A stretch of DNA of 53,217 bases from Sporosarcina sp. (GCA_029257435.1 JARIBI010000204.1:1-53217), one strand, 5' to 3'. Shown: positions 33,864-43,387, counted from the stretch's first letter. Numbers and translations: made by a program. Notes: generated by a model not told the origin, from the letters alone.

Positions 33864-34724
33864 TCACTTTGCAAGCGTCAGCAACATCTCGCGAATGGTC
33901 TTACAAGCAACTGCTGTCGAAGCACCTGACGGATCGTATTGAGGGGATAATTCCAAGACATCCGCGGCAACGATGTTTTCAAGTAATTGAAGGTGTCCAA
34001 TCGCTTCCAACAATTCCCGATACGTAATGCCGCCAGGCTCTGGTGTCCCTGTTCCCGGGAATGTCCCAGGATCCAGCACATCCAAGTCAATCGTGACATA
34101 CACGGGAACGTCTTGCAGCGAGTTTACCACTTCAGGCAGCGTCTCGAGTGTGAACTTTTCCAAGTGTGTATGCGTCTTTGCCCAGTCAAACTCACTTTTC
34201 AAGCCAGAGCGGATCCCGAACTGGAAGATCCGTCCGTCGCCGAGGAAATCGTGGCAGCGCCGGATTACGGATGCGTGTGATAAAGGTTCCCCCATATAGT
34301 CTTCACGCAAATCCGTATGTGCGTCAATGTGGATGACGTGCAGATTCGGGAATGTATCGTATGCCGCTCGGATTGACGGCAAACTGACTAAATGCTCGCC
34401 GCCAATCATAAGAAACTTCTTGCCATCTGCCAGTACTTGACCGCTGTACGTACCGATTTGCTGAAGGACCCGCTCTGTATTTCCAAACGGGAATTCCAAA
34501 TCACCGTGGTCGAAAATACGAGCGTCCTCCAAGTCTTTGTCCAAATAAGGGGAATACGTCTCTAAGCCATAGGAGTCTGGACGAATGGCTTGACCCGCAA
34601 AACGAGTACCCGGCCGGAAGCTTGTAGTTCCGTCAAAAGGAGAACCGAATAATACGATTTCCGCCTCTTCATAAGCAGTTTCACAGCCAATGAATGCGTT
34701 TGTAGTCAATGTGTTATTCTTCAC
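33864..34724 (-). CDS. speB: Agmatinase SpeB
   Basis: SpeB hydrolyses agmatine to putrescine and urea. The ~286-residue arginase-family protein has the manganese ligands in IGGEHLVS, HIDAHTDLREDY and TIDLDVLDPGTFPGTGTPEPGG (key part DLDVLDP). I chose the GTG at 34724, which overlaps the end of speE and has GGGAGG 9 bases upstream. It is the last gene of metK-speA-speD-speE-speB and uses the product of SpeA. Confidence 0.93.
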   Translation of the reverse strand: MKNNTLTTNAFIGCETAYEEAEIVLFGSPFDGTTSFRPGTRFAGQAIRPDSYGLETYSPYLDKDLEDARIFDHGDLEFPFGNTERVLQQIGTYSGQVLADGKKFLMIGGEHLVSLPSIRAAYDTFPNLHVIHIDAHTDLREDYMGEPLSHASVIRRCHDFLGDGRIFQFGIRSGLKSEFDWAKTHTHLEKFTLETLPEVVNSLQDVPVYVTIDLDVLDPGTFPGTGTPEPGGITYRELLEAIGHLQLLENIVAADVLELSPQYDPSGASTAVACKTIREMLLTLAK

Positions 34725-35568
34725 TGTCAAGCGCCTCCCGCACATAACTCGGCAATGCAAATGCTCCGCGGTGAAGGTCCGTATTGTAATACTTCGTCTT
34801 CAATCCAATTGCGTTCCACACGTCTGCATCTGCATCCTTTAACGGATCGAGCGACTTGGATGCGAATCCGAACAGCCAGTGGCCTGATGGATACGTTGGC
34901 ATATGGTATTGATAGACACGTGCGATCGGGAAGATTTTTTTAATCTTCGTGCGCGCTTTCTTCATGTTCTCCGCATACTCCGAGAAATACGGTGACTCGT
35001 GCTGGTTGATCAAGATCCCTTTGTCATTCAACACACGATAGCATTCCTTGTAAAACGCAGTTGTGAACAACCCTTCGCCTACTGAAACTGGATCTGTAGA
35101 ATCCACGAGAATCAAGTCAAAAGAAGCGTCCGGTGCATTTTGTACATACGCAAGTCCATCACCGAAGGCGAGTTCCATGCGCGGGTCTTCTTCAACACCT
35201 GCTGCTGTAATCGGCAAGTACTGCTGGCACAGACGGAATACTTGCTCATCTATTTCAGCAAGCACAACTTGTTCCACGCCTGGATAGCGCAATACTTCAC
35301 GCGCAGTTCCTCCGTCTCCCCCACCGATTACGAGCACTTTCTTAATATCCGGATTCGTTGCGAAAGCCGGGTGGACAATCATGTCGTGGTAGATGAATTC
35401 GTCTTTTTCGTTGACCATCATCAAGCCATCGAGCGTGAAAAACGTACCGAATTCTTTGCCTTCATAAAAATCGATTTGCTGAAACGGTGATTTTTCGCTG
35501 TGCAAGTGTTTTTCATACCCGACAGAAAATTTGCAGTCCTCACTCCACTGTTCCGTATACCAGCTCAT
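34714..35568 (-). CDS. speE: Spermidine synthase SpeE
   Basis: SpeE transfers an aminopropyl group from decarboxylated SAM to putrescine. The 284-residue protein has MSWYTEQWSEDCKFSVGY at the N-terminus, the cofactor-binding VLVIGGGDGGTAREVLRYPGV (key part GGGDGGT) near residue 85, and the catalytic Asp in LVDSTDPVSVGEGLF. Its start overlaps the speD stop. It sits next to the genes for both of its substrates. Confidence 0.95.
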   Translation of the reverse strand: MSWYTEQWSEDCKFSVGYEKHLHSEKSPFQQIDFYEGKEFGTFFTLDGLMMVNEKDEFIYHDMIVHPAFATNPDIKKVLVIGGGDGGTAREVLRYPGVEQVVLAEIDEQVFRLCQQYLPITAAGVEEDPRMELAFGDGLAYVQNAPDASFDLILVDSTDPVSVGEGLFTTAFYKECYRVLNDKGILINQHESPYFSEYAENMKKARTKIKKIFPIARVYQYHMPTYPSGHWLFGFASKSLDPLKDADADVWNAIGLKTKYYNTDLHRGAFALPSYVREALDSEE

Positions 35569-35999
35569 GCGTTTGCACCTGCCAATACGGGTTTCACAGT
35601 TACTTCTTCAATTTCTTTCTCTGCAAACTGACGGATCTTTTCGACCATGCCGCGCGGTACTTCAAATGACTCTACTTTTTTCGCTTGCAACTTTTCAGCC
35701 AAATAATCTGCCGCTTTCCAAGGGCTTACAGAATCACCGCATGTGTAGACATCTACAGAAGCAAAACCGTATTCAGGCCACGTGTGAATCGTCAAGTGAG
35801 ATTCCGCGATGATCACAGCACCAGACACACCATACGGATTAAAATGATGGAACACCGATTCAACGATGGTAGCACCTGAATAATCTGCGGCCTCTTTCAT
35901 GAACTGCTCAATCACTTTGTTGTTCTCTATAATTTCACTCGGGCACCCATAATATTCAATCAACACGTGGCGTCCTAGCGCCGATAATTCTAAACTCAT
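35565..35999 (-). CDS. speD: S-adenosylmethionine decarboxylase proenzyme
   Basis: This enzyme makes decarboxylated SAM for SpeE. The 144-residue prokaryotic class 1B proenzyme (SpeH type) cleaves itself at Glu-Ser in AESHLTIHTWPE near residue 63, turning the Ser into the pyruvoyl cofactor. GVSGAVIIAESH, VDVYTCG with the catalytic Cys, and FGAKKV-type residues (LQAKKVESFEVPRG) also fit. It lies 3 bases downstream of speA. Confidence 0.95.
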   Translation of the reverse strand: MSLELSALGRHVLIEYYGCPSEIIENNKVIEQFMKEAADYSGATIVESVFHHFNPYGVSGAVIIAESHLTIHTWPEYGFASVDVYTCGDSVSPWKAADYLAEKLQAKKVESFEVPRGMVEKIRQFAEKEIEEVTVKPVLAGANA

Positions 36000-36001
36000 C
36001 G

Positions 36002-37492
36002 TTAATATCCCCCTTTTACGACAGTCACGCTGCCTGTTTGTTTTGACTCTGATAACACACTTCCAAATGCTTGCTCATAGTAAGCATAATGCTGAACCAC
36101 TTCACACGTAATTCGTTCCCCTGGAATGACTAATGGAATTCCGGGCGGATAAATCATCAACGTATCTGCACTGATCCGTCCAATGGCCTCATCTATCGCT
36201 ACCGACTCTTGTTCAGCGTAAAACGCATCCCGCGGCGTCATGACGAGTTCGTTGACTGAATCCACAACGGTCCATGCAGAATGGAGAACGTTTTGTTTGG
36301 TGCACGTCCGTTCGATATCCAGCAGAGCTGCTGTAAGACGGCCAATTGAGACTTCCGTATCTGCCGGTGTAATCACCGCCATTACTACATACCCTTCCGC
36401 AAGCTCCATCTGAATGCCATACCGTTGTTTTAATAGTGAATAAACTTCGAAACCAGTCAGACCGAGTCCATTCACCCGGATCACTAACTTCGTCCAGTCA
36501 TGTGACTGGAGAAAGCGCGTGCTGACATCTTCACTTTTCAATACTTCATAATGACCGCCCGATTCGATTGTTTCGATTGCCACTTCGACGATGGGCTCCA
36601 ATCGCTGAAACGCATCTGCACCGTGAAGGACAAGTTCTCTGCGGGCTGCGTCCAATGAGCTCATCAGCAGGTAGTTGGCGCTTGTCGTTTGCAGCATGCC
36701 GGTCACTTTCCGTACTTTATCTGCAGAAACGCGATTGCCTTGTAGCAACAAAAGCGAACTTTGCGTAAGTGAACCACCCGTTTTATGCATACTCGTTGTG
36801 ACAAGATCTGCGCCTGCTTGTATAGGATCGATCAGTTCATTTAACACTTTTAAATGTGCACCGTGTGCGGCATCAACCAATACAGTCACGCCTGCTTCGT
36901 GGGCCATTTCACAAATTAACTTCAGATCAGTCATCGTTCCAAAATACGTCGGATACGTAACTAGCAATGCCTTTGCCGCTGGATGTTCACGCAGCGCATA
37001 TGCAGCCGTTTCAACTGAAACACTATGGGAAATCCCAAAATGATCATCGACTTCCGGTTGCATGAAGGCAGGTACGACACCACTTAAAATCATTCCGTCA
37101 ATGACTGATTTATGGCAATTGCGTGGAACGAGGATCGTTTCACCTGGTTTACATGTAGCGAGAATCATCGCGTGGATGCCAACCGTTGTGCCGTTGACTA
37201 GAAAAAACGCATGATCCGCACCAAAGCTTTGTGCCGCTAACTCTTGTGCATCTTTGATTACCGATTTCGGATGGCTTAACAAATCCAGCTCCGCCATCGA
37301 ATTGACGTCCATTTGAAGCGCTTGTTCTCCGATTGCATCCCGAAACGGCGTATTCAATGCACCCATCTTGTGACCAGGGACATCAAAGGAAACTGTTTCA
37401 GAGTTCGCATATCGAACGAGTGCATCGAATAATGGCGCATCCGTTTGGAGAAGGGTTGTTGTTGGAACGGTCGTCTCTTTGACGATGTTCAT
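36002..37492 (-). CDS. speA: Orn/Lys/Arg decarboxylase family protein, probable arginine decarboxylase SpeA
   Basis: SpeA is a PLP enzyme. In B. subtilis this family member decarboxylates arginine to agmatine, which SpeB then uses. This 496-residue protein has VPGHKMG near the N-terminus, NGTTVGIHAMI, VDAAHGAHLKV and the PLP lysine in SMHKTGGSLTQ. It has the small C-terminal domain with YPPGIPLVIPGE. The ATG at 37492 overlaps the metK stop (ATGA). The presence of SpeB in the same operon supports arginine over lysine as substrate. Confidence 0.9.
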   Translation of the reverse strand: MNIVKETTVPTTTLLQTDAPLFDALVRYANSETVSFDVPGHKMGALNTPFRDAIGEQALQMDVNSMAELDLLSHPKSVIKDAQELAAQSFGADHAFFLVNGTTVGIHAMILATCKPGETILVPRNCHKSVIDGMILSGVVPAFMQPEVDDHFGISHSVSVETAAYALREHPAAKALLVTYPTYFGTMTDLKLICEMAHEAGVTVLVDAAHGAHLKVLNELIDPIQAGADLVTTSMHKTGGSLTQSSLLLLQGNRVSADKVRKVTGMLQTTSANYLLMSSLDAARRELVLHGADAFQRLEPIVEVAIETIESGGHYEVLKSEDVSTRFLQSHDWTKLVIRVNGLGLTGFEVYSLLKQRYGIQMELAEGYVVMAVITPADTEVSIGRLTAALLDIERTCTKQNVLHSAWTVVDSVNELVMTPRDAFYAEQESVAIDEAIGRISADTLMIYPPGIPLVIPGERITCEVVQHYAYYEQAFGSVLSESKQTGSVTVVKGGY

Positions 37493-38673
37493 CAGCACCC
37501 GGCTCCGACAGTGTCATAAGCAGATTGCGTTAATGCATCGACTTTGTCTGTACGCTCCCATGGCAAATCCAGTTCCGTACGTCCAAAATGTCCGTAAGCA
37601 GCTGTCGCTTGATAACGAGGAGTCCGTAAATCGAGCATGTCAATAATTCCTGCTGGTGTCAGATTGAAGACTTCACGTACAGCACGAAGCAATTGCTCGT
37701 CTGCCGCCTTTCCTGTTCCGAACGTATCAATCGCAATACTGATTGGCTCACTGACTCCAATTGCATAAGACAGCTGAATTTCACACTTCTTTGCAAGCCC
37801 TGCAGCAACAATATTTTTAGCGACATATCGTGCAGCATATGCTGCGGATCGGTCAACTTTTGTGCAGTCTTTTCCAGAAAATGCTCCGCCGCCGTGACGA
37901 GCTGCGCCGCCGTATGTGTCAACGATGATTTTCCGTCCTGTTAACCCTGCATCTCCATGAGGACCGCCCGTTACAAATCGGCCTGTCGGATTAATGAGTA
38001 CACGGAATTGTCCTTGCAAGTTGAATTCCTCAACTGTGCTGAAGATGATTTCCTCTTTCACATATGCTTCGAATGCTTCTTTGTCAAAATCTCCATCATG
38101 CTGGATGGACATTAAAATCGTATCGATCTTTGGCGTTTCTTTCGATGTATAGTCAATGGTTACTTGGGATTTCATATCCGGACGTGCCCAGTGGAACTGT
38201 CCGTTTTTACGAAGGACAGACGCTTTTTTTACCAGCGCATGTGCGAGTTCAATCGGCAAAGGCATGAATCCTGCTGTTTCATCCGTAGCAAACCCAAACA
38301 TCAATCCTTGGTCTCCAGCACCGATTTCTTTCGTGTCACTTGAAGTATCTACGCCCATTGCAATATCTGGTGATTGTGTATGAACGAGAACTTGCACGTT
38401 GCATGAAGAGCCATCGATTCCTAATTCATCATTCGTATACCCTATGTCAATCAGCGTTTGACGGGCGATTTTTTCAATATCCAACTCCGCTCCTGTTGTG
38501 ATCTCTCCGCCAACAATTACGGTGTTCGTTGTCGTGAACACTTCACATGCAACCCGCGAAAATGGGTCCTGTGCGAGTGCTGCATCCAAAACTGCATCTG
38601 AAATTTGGTCTGCAATTTTGTCAGGATGTCCTTCTGACACTGACTCTGAAGTAAATAAAATCTTTTCAACCAA
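37492..38673 (-). CDS. metK: S-adenosylmethionine synthetase MetK
   Basis: MetK makes SAM from methionine and ATP. The 393-residue protein has [32 protein letters not shown], the ATP loop [17 protein letters not shown] (Cys where Pro is usual) and the C-terminal GHFGR motif. It is the first gene of the metK-speA-speD-speE-speB operon, behind an S-box-like leader. SAM is thus both the regulator and the aminopropyl source for spermidine made by the same transcript. Confidence 0.95.
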   Translation of the reverse strand: MVEKILFTSESVSEGHPDKIADQISDAVLDAALAQDPFSRVACEVFTTTNTVIVGGEITTGAELDIEKIARQTLIDIGYTNDELGIDGSSCNVQVLVHTQSPDIAMGVDTSSDTKEIGAGDQGLMFGFATDETAGFMPLPIELAHALVKKASVLRKNGQFHWARPDMKSQVTIDYTSKETPKIDTILMSIQHDGDFDKEAFEAYVKEEIIFSTVEEFNLQGQFRVLINPTGRFVTGGPHGDAGLTGRKIIVDTYGGAARHGGGAFSGKDCTKVDRSAAYAARYVAKNIVAAGLAKKCEIQLSYAIGVSEPISIAIDTFGTGKAADEQLLRAVREVFNLTPAGIIDMLDLRTPRYQATAAYGHFGRTELDLPWERTDKVDALTQSAYDTVGAGC

Positions 38674-38711
38674 TTAAATCCGCTCCTTACAAAAAATGTG
38701 TTTTGGAGCAC

Positions 38712-38744
38712 AAAAAAAGCTCTCCTACAACCTAAGGAAAGCTT
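38712..38744 (-). terminator. Leader terminator upstream of metK
   Basis: On the minus strand AGCTTTCC / GGAGAGCT closes a hairpin followed by seven T residues, between the aptamer-like fold and the metK ribosome site. Confidence 0.88.
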
Positions 38745-38766
38745 CGATCTGCATCAGCTGCTTATC

Positions 38767-38889
38767 CTCTTATTGTTCACAGTTCCATGAAGAAACTGCG
38801 CTCAGGTTGGGCGCCCTATCCAGAAAAAATAACTGAATGGGTTTGCCACCGCATCGTCGACCCCTCGTCTCCGCGGCTACTAATAAGAA
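38767..38889 (-). ncRNA. Divergent S-box (SAM-I-like) leader of metK
   Basis: The minus strand has P1 TTCTTATT / AATAAGAG and P2 CCGC / GCGG with an asymmetric GGAGA / ACGAT internal loop and a GGGG loop. GGCAAACCC leads into a P3 hairpin, then GCCCAACCTGA, then a P4 hairpin (CAGTT...AACTG), then TGAAC. Element order matches the S-box, including GGCAA(A)CC, the J3/4 strand and a possible GGGG-CCC pseudoknot. But the canonical GAGGGACTGGCCC core is absent and the GGCAACC has an extra A. Position before metK and a terminator support SAM sensing. Confidence 0.68.
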
Positions 38890-38912
38890 TGACTTTATTC
38901 ATGCTGAAAACA

Positions 38913-38941
38913 ATAGTAAAGGATTGTGTTTTTCATGTCAA
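38913..38941 (-). promoter_or_regulatory. Predicted sigma-A promoter of the metK-spe operon
   Basis: TTGACA and TACTAT on the minus strand are separated by exactly 17 bases, about 25 bases before the leader fold begins. The -35 is a perfect consensus match. Confidence 0.8.
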
Positions 38942-39184
38942 TATATTTTCACAATTTAATTGAATGAAAATTAAAATGGTTAAATAGTGTTATGAATTTA
39001 TATATGAAATATGTCCAATTATGCTAAATAGGAATCATAGTTCCATCAGTGGCAGACTGTGTACCAAGGAATTCTTGCCATCCTGAAAGGTGTTTAAGAT
39101 AAACCAAGTTCTAGAATACCTGCGGAGATTTTGTATGGTATAGCATCCGTATCGCACCCTTACATACATTCGTTTCAAATTCGT
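38942..39184. other. Intergenic region upstream of the metK promoter
   Basis: About 240 AT-rich bases between the metK promoter and the small export gene. I see no reading frame, RNA fold or operator I can support. Confidence 0.4.
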
Positions 39185-39628
39185 TTAATCTTTAACAAAA
39201 AAAGAAAAGCCCATTGCAGTGACGACACCGAAAACCAGCGACCATAACGCGATACTGACTGTCATCCAAATGATCGTGTTCCGTTTGGAAGCTCCAAAAA
39301 GAAGCGCAAAAAAAGCTGCAATGTGTGTACCAATTAAAATTGGTCCGGCTAGTGCGAGTCCCGCCACTCCGTATTGATCCATAATCTTTCTACCGCGGAG
39401 CTGACGTTTCGATTCCCCCTCCGCGTCTTCACCTTTTCGCCTTCTATACCATTGTTCAATTCGCTGGTACAAAAAGATCAGCAGCACCACGGTCAGCATA
39501 TTCCCTGCAAATGCTAAAAGAATTACCCAAAACGGGGACAATCCTCTTACAATCCCTACTGGAATGACAATCGCAATTTCCAGTGCAGGTACAGCTGCTC
39601 CTAAAAATACAAGTATGTACTCAATCAT
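39185..39628 (-). CDS. Small multi-drug export protein family member
   Basis: This 147-residue protein of four membrane helices matches the Sm_multidrug_ex family (PF06695): AAVPALEIAIVIPVGIV in the first helix, a charged cytoplasmic loop (WYRRRKGEDAEGESKRQ), then GVAGLALAGPILIGTHIAAFFALLFG. Despite the family name, the transported substrate is not established. It lies 60 bases downstream of the helicase gene, with its own ribosome site. Confidence 0.85.
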   Translation of the reverse strand: MIEYILVFLGAAVPALEIAIVIPVGIVRGLSPFWVILLAFAGNMLTVVLLIFLYQRIEQWYRRRKGEDAEGESKRQLRGRKIMDQYGVAGLALAGPILIGTHIAAFFALLFGASKRNTIIWMTVSIALWSLVFGVVTAMGFSFFVKD

Positions 39629-39688
39629 TTTTTCTCCTTTCTGTCATGCAAATTTTACTTTTATCATCGGATTCTTTGGTCGAATCGT

Positions 39689-42289
39689 CTACCGCCACAC
39701 ACTCATCCGCTCGGATTTATCAAGAAAAATAGCAGACATAGCTGCGAGTCTCGCAACAAGCAATTCTTTTCGGCCTTCAGGTGTTCGCGTATAGGTCAAT
39801 TTCGCGTGATCCACATGATGATTCCACTGTTTCAAGAAAAACTCTGCTGTTCCTTTTTTACGGCCGATTTCTTCCGGAACTGAATGGAAATCACGTCGAT
39901 GCATGAATAGAAACTTTGACTTGCGTACTAACAAATACCTGGGATTTTCGATTGGGTCAAGTAATTCCTGCATCGCTTTCAAAAAAATTGTTTGTTCATG
40001 AATCGTTCCTTTATCCAAACTGCAAGAGACAGATTCTCCTCCTTCTGTTCGAATACGATTTTCTGCCAGTGGTATGGATAGAAGTCCAGCATGAAACAGT
40101 GTCTCATAGACAGCAGTCGCAGCTTGAATCATACTGCGTTCCAGTGAACGATGGCGAATCATCGCTTTCCCTGACTTCCATAAATACGGAGACGCTAGTA
40201 CAATCCCGACCAGTAACGCGATCATCAGCCGTTCTTTCGATATATTGAAAGGAACGGGTCCCATTATTTCTCGAGCAGCTTCAAAAAACACTGCCACTCC
40301 TACAATGACTAATGATTTAACAGTCGCTGCGTATACGAACGGCTTCGGAATTCTCTTCCGTTCGGCGACGAGCTCTTCTTTCCGCTCACCTCGTTCTGCA
40401 TTTCCTATAGCCTGCTGCCATCTTTTCTGCAATGATGTTCGGTCCATGGCGCGTTTAAACGTCTTCTGATTTTGTTGCTCTGCAATACTTCCGGATTCAA
40501 GACTTTTTGTTAGATGCAGCCTATCGATCCCTGAAGAAATGCGCGGAAGTTCTGCATCCAATCCGATTAACGATTGGAAGCGTCTTTCCAAGGCAATTTG
40601 GTCTGGACCGCCGCCTTCCATTACGGGCTGAATACATACTAAATGCCAGATAGCTGCCGTTTTCCCCGGATTCCCTAACTGTGTTCGAATGGCGCGGCCC
40701 CTCATTTGATTGCTTAACATATAACTTCCTACCGTGGATGCGATAATGAGTGAATTGATGGCTGGGGCATCCCATCCCTCTCCGAGAAGAGCTGCTGTAC
40801 CGATCATCACGTGAATTTCGCCTCTAGAAAACACTTCTGTCATGAGGGCAGTCACTTGCTGCCGATTGGATCCCGCTTCAACGAACACGTATCCATCGTC
40901 TTGCACTAAAGGTACTGATGATAGCTCAACTCCGCTATTCTCAGCAAGTTCAACAAGGATCGGCCATGCAGTCGTCGGAACAATGATGAGGGAACCTGTC
41001 AGCACACCAAGGCGGGTATTCAGCCCTGCTGTTCTGCGCAAACTTTCAAAAATAGGCGCAACTCCAAGACGGACAAGAGGTTTTTCATCATCCGCTGATA
41101 GTGGCAGATCGTCTCTGTGGATGTAATCCGTTAAAATTACTTGCCGCAATGAAGACCCTAACTGTTCGGTTTCAAACGCTACGATTTCTTCAATACTCTT
41201 TAGTTTGGTCACACTTTTCACAAGAGTCTGTTGAATGTCATGACTTGAGCGCAGCGAAACCGTTCGGCGTTCAATCGCATTCATTCTGGATAACTCTAAT
41301 CGGATAGGCTTCAAAACAGGATGGTCGCCATCGTAAAATAGATCTTTATACAAAAGTCCATTTAATAATTCTTCAAGCCATACAAGAGAAAAGTCGGGGA
41401 TATTCTTTTCATCCCCTCCGATGATTTCAAGCCCCTTCTGCCAGCTTTCACTTCCTGCATTCCTCAGAAACAACAGCAAACTCGAGTAATAAGCCGGACT
41501 GCCAAGCAACTCATCCATGCATTCTTCGGGTGTCTGAATCCAAGGGTGTCCCTCCAGCAGTGTCAGAAATTCCTGATTGGATAACAGATGCTCAACAAAC
41601 GCATCTACCGATCGATGGAACTGTGCAATCATCCCTGCTTCTTCCGGTGAAGGAACAGATGCATAAACATAGTCCTGATGCGGACATAGATCGCCTTCAC
41701 GTATGAGTTCGGGAATATAGATTTCTTCATCTATCGGACCGCAAAGCTGGATGTAGTTGTTCCATTCTCTTTGCCCGACATCATAAGGAGGTGTTGCGGT
41801 CAGTGCAACGATGTTCGGTTCTTGCAAACGGTCCCTGAACGTAATCGCACTTTGCCACCATGCTGTCCGCAAGTGATGGGCTTCATCCAATATAATCGTT
41901 TTGAAGTTTTGTGCATCGAATGCTTGGAAGAACGTTTCCAGATTTTCTCCTTTTAATACGCTATGTAAGGTTTGGTAGGTCGTGACCGTTATCACAGCCG
42001 GTTTTCGGATATCTGTTGAAATCCAGTCAGGCTGTTGAAAGTCTTGCAGAAATGATTCTACAAATCGATCAATCCATTGGTTTCGGATGGCAAGTGTGGG
42101 TGCCACAATAAGTGCAGGTTCGTCTAATCTCAGCATCACTTCAAGGCCAAGAACTGTTTTCCCTGAACCCGGAGGAGCCACTAAGTGAAGATGCCTGTTT
42201 TTTAAATGGGTATCCAACTCCTCTAGTATTCGCGCCTGATAGGATCGCCACGGATGGCAAAAGGTTATGTTTTCGTCAAATACATTCAT
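39689..42289 (-). CDS. SF2 DEAD/DEAH helicase-like protein with C-terminal membrane segments
   Basis: This 866-residue protein has a superfamily 2 helicase core: motif I PPGSGKT (41-45 GSGKT), motif II DEAH (135-138), motif III LTATPP, and motif VI QMRGRAIR near residue 535. The two RecA-like domains are separated by a large helical insert of ~250 residues (about 190-430). After residue 640 two hydrophobic stretches follow (VKSLVIVGVAVFFEA and MIALLVGIVLASPYLW), then a ~150-residue soluble tail. The combination suggests a helicase tethered to the membrane. It is not a recognised restriction or recombination enzyme, and no nuclease motif is visible. Function unknown; a defence role is possible but unsupported by neighbours. 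Confidence 0.8.
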   Translation of the reverse strand: MNVFDENITFCHPWRSYQARILEELDTHLKNRHLHLVAPPGSGKTVLGLEVMLRLDEPALIVAPTLAIRNQWIDRFVESFLQDFQQPDWISTDIRKPAVITVTTYQTLHSVLKGENLETFFQAFDAQNFKTIILDEAHHLRTAWWQSAITFRDRLQEPNIVALTATPPYDVGQREWNNYIQLCGPIDEEIYIPELIREGDLCPHQDYVYASVPSPEEAGMIAQFHRSVDAFVEHLLSNQEFLTLLEGHPWIQTPEECMDELLGSPAYYSSLLLFLRNAGSESWQKGLEIIGGDEKNIPDFSLVWLEELLNGLLYKDLFYDGDHPVLKPIRLELSRMNAIERRTVSLRSSHDIQQTLVKSVTKLKSIEEIVAFETEQLGSSLRQVILTDYIHRDDLPLSADDEKPLVRLGVAPIFESLRRTAGLNTRLGVLTGSLIIVPTTAWPILVELAENSGVELSSVPLVQDDGYVFVEAGSNRQQVTALMTEVFSRGEIHVMIGTAALLGEGWDAPAINSLIIASTVGSYMLSNQMRGRAIRTQLGNPGKTAAIWHLVCIQPVMEGGGPDQIALERRFQSLIGLDAELPRISSGIDRLHLTKSLESGSIAEQQNQKTFKRAMDRTSLQKRWQQAIGNAERGERKEELVAERKRIPKPFVYAATVKSLVIVGVAVFFEAAREIMGPVPFNISKERLMIALLVGIVLASPYLWKSGKAMIRHRSLERSMIQAATAVYETLFHAGLLSIPLAENRIRTEGGESVSCSLDKGTIHEQTIFLKAMQELLDPIENPRYLLVRKSKFLFMHRRDFHSVPEEIGRKKGTAEFFLKQWNHHVDHAKLTYTRTPEGRKELLVARLAAMSAIFLDKSERMSVWR

Positions 42290-42378
42290 AAATTTGCCTC
42301 CTTTCCAATTACACTATCCTAATTGACTATACGGAATCCTGCTATGAATAGTTTCAGCAATGTGTTCTGTCCCATAAT

Positions 42379-42411
42379 GAAAACCAGCTCCCTTCCTAGA
42401 AGCTGGTTTCA
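42379..42411 (-). terminator. Terminator of the acetamidase/formamidase gene
   Basis: The stem AAACCAGCT / AGCTGGTTT with a T-run on the minus strand lies just after the gene stop. Confidence 0.82.
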
Positions 42412-42419
42412 TTCTCTAT

Positions 42420-43328
42420 CTATTCGGCCAAAAGTGCGGCACCGTAAGTTTCCAAGATGTAACGCGGAACAAAGAACCGGACGGTGACCAGCGGATCGAC
42501 GACTTGACCCACTTGAACTTGCCCTACTGCGCTCAGCAGCATGGTCACTTCAGATAGACTGAGTTTGGTTCTTGCTGCCAATAAATCTGCTGTCTCTTCG
42601 ACTGCAATCTTTACCGCGTCGTCCAATGTTTCCGCCGAAACTAAGAACGTGAATCCTGTTTCATTTTCAAGCAATGGATGATTAAGCGGCGTGTTTTTAA
42701 TGACATCCATCGTGACGACAGCACTGCCCGGTACTTCAATTCCAGAAACACCAATTTCGCCATCTCCCATCGCAGCATGGAAGTCTCCTAGCGCAAACAG
42801 CGCACCTTCAGCGAAAACCGGGAAGTACACGACGGCCCCTTCCGTGATTAGTTTCGTGTCCATATTCCCGCCATGTGCCCCCGGGGTTCCGCAAGAAATC
42901 GGTTCCCCTTCAGGAGCAACACCAATAACACCAATCATCGGGTTTAGCGGAATGGACAGCCGATTATTAAATTTAGCAACACCGTTTTCGATTGGAATGA
43001 TTTTAGATTCAAGCTCCGTTAGACGGTGCCCCATTACACCAAGATCCGGCCCCGTCGCCATAACTCCTTGGTCGCCAATTTTCAGCTTTTGAATGGTCAC
43101 TTTCAAGACATCGCCAGCAGATGCACCATTCACAAAAATGGGACCGGTTGCAGGATTAATGGCATCCCAGTCAATCCCACTTATTCTCGTATCTGGTGAC
43201 TGGACTTGGTTTTTAAAGCAGTCATATGTTTCAATTTCAATGGTTGTTCCGGAATCGATTCTCTTTACTGGCGGATGTGTTTTACTGAATGCGTAGATGA
43301 CATCCTGGCACGACAACGTTTCGGTCAC
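42420..43328 (-). CDS. Acetamidase/formamidase family protein
   Basis: This 302-residue protein belongs to the FmdA/AmdA family, which releases ammonia from small amides such as formamide or acetamide. Conserved segments are NPATGPIFVNGASAGDVLKV, CGTPGAHGGNMDTKLI and ALGDFHAAMGDGEIGVSGIE (key part GDFHAAMGDGE). It is intact, but the genes beside it (cupin regulator, MHS transporter, ornithine cyclodeaminase) are broken. It may have been the enzyme of that catabolic cluster. The substrate is not determined. Confidence 0.9.
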   Translation of the reverse strand: MTETLSCQDVIYAFSKTHPPVKRIDSGTTIEIETYDCFKNQVQSPDTRISGIDWDAINPATGPIFVNGASAGDVLKVTIQKLKIGDQGVMATGPDLGVMGHRLTELESKIIPIENGVAKFNNRLSIPLNPMIGVIGVAPEGEPISCGTPGAHGGNMDTKLITEGAVVYFPVFAEGALFALGDFHAAMGDGEIGVSGIEVPGSAVVTMDVIKNTPLNHPLLENETGFTFLVSAETLDDAVKIAVEETADLLAARTKLSLSEVTMLLSAVGQVQVGQVVDPLVTVRFFVPRYILETYGAALLAE

Positions 43329-43387
43329 TATTCATCATCCTTCCGTTAGGTTTCATCCATTCTAGCAAAAGAGTCGGATAATTACAC

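Noticed and set aside
38820..38850. GGTGGCAAACC in the metK leader read as a T-box
   Set aside because: The T-box consensus GGTGGNACCGCG is not matched, there is no Stem I or specifier loop, and the P1 to P4 order fits an S-box better.
39689..42289. Type III restriction or prophage helicase
   Set aside because: No methyltransferase, nuclease motif or phage genes are adjacent, and the membrane segments do not fit.
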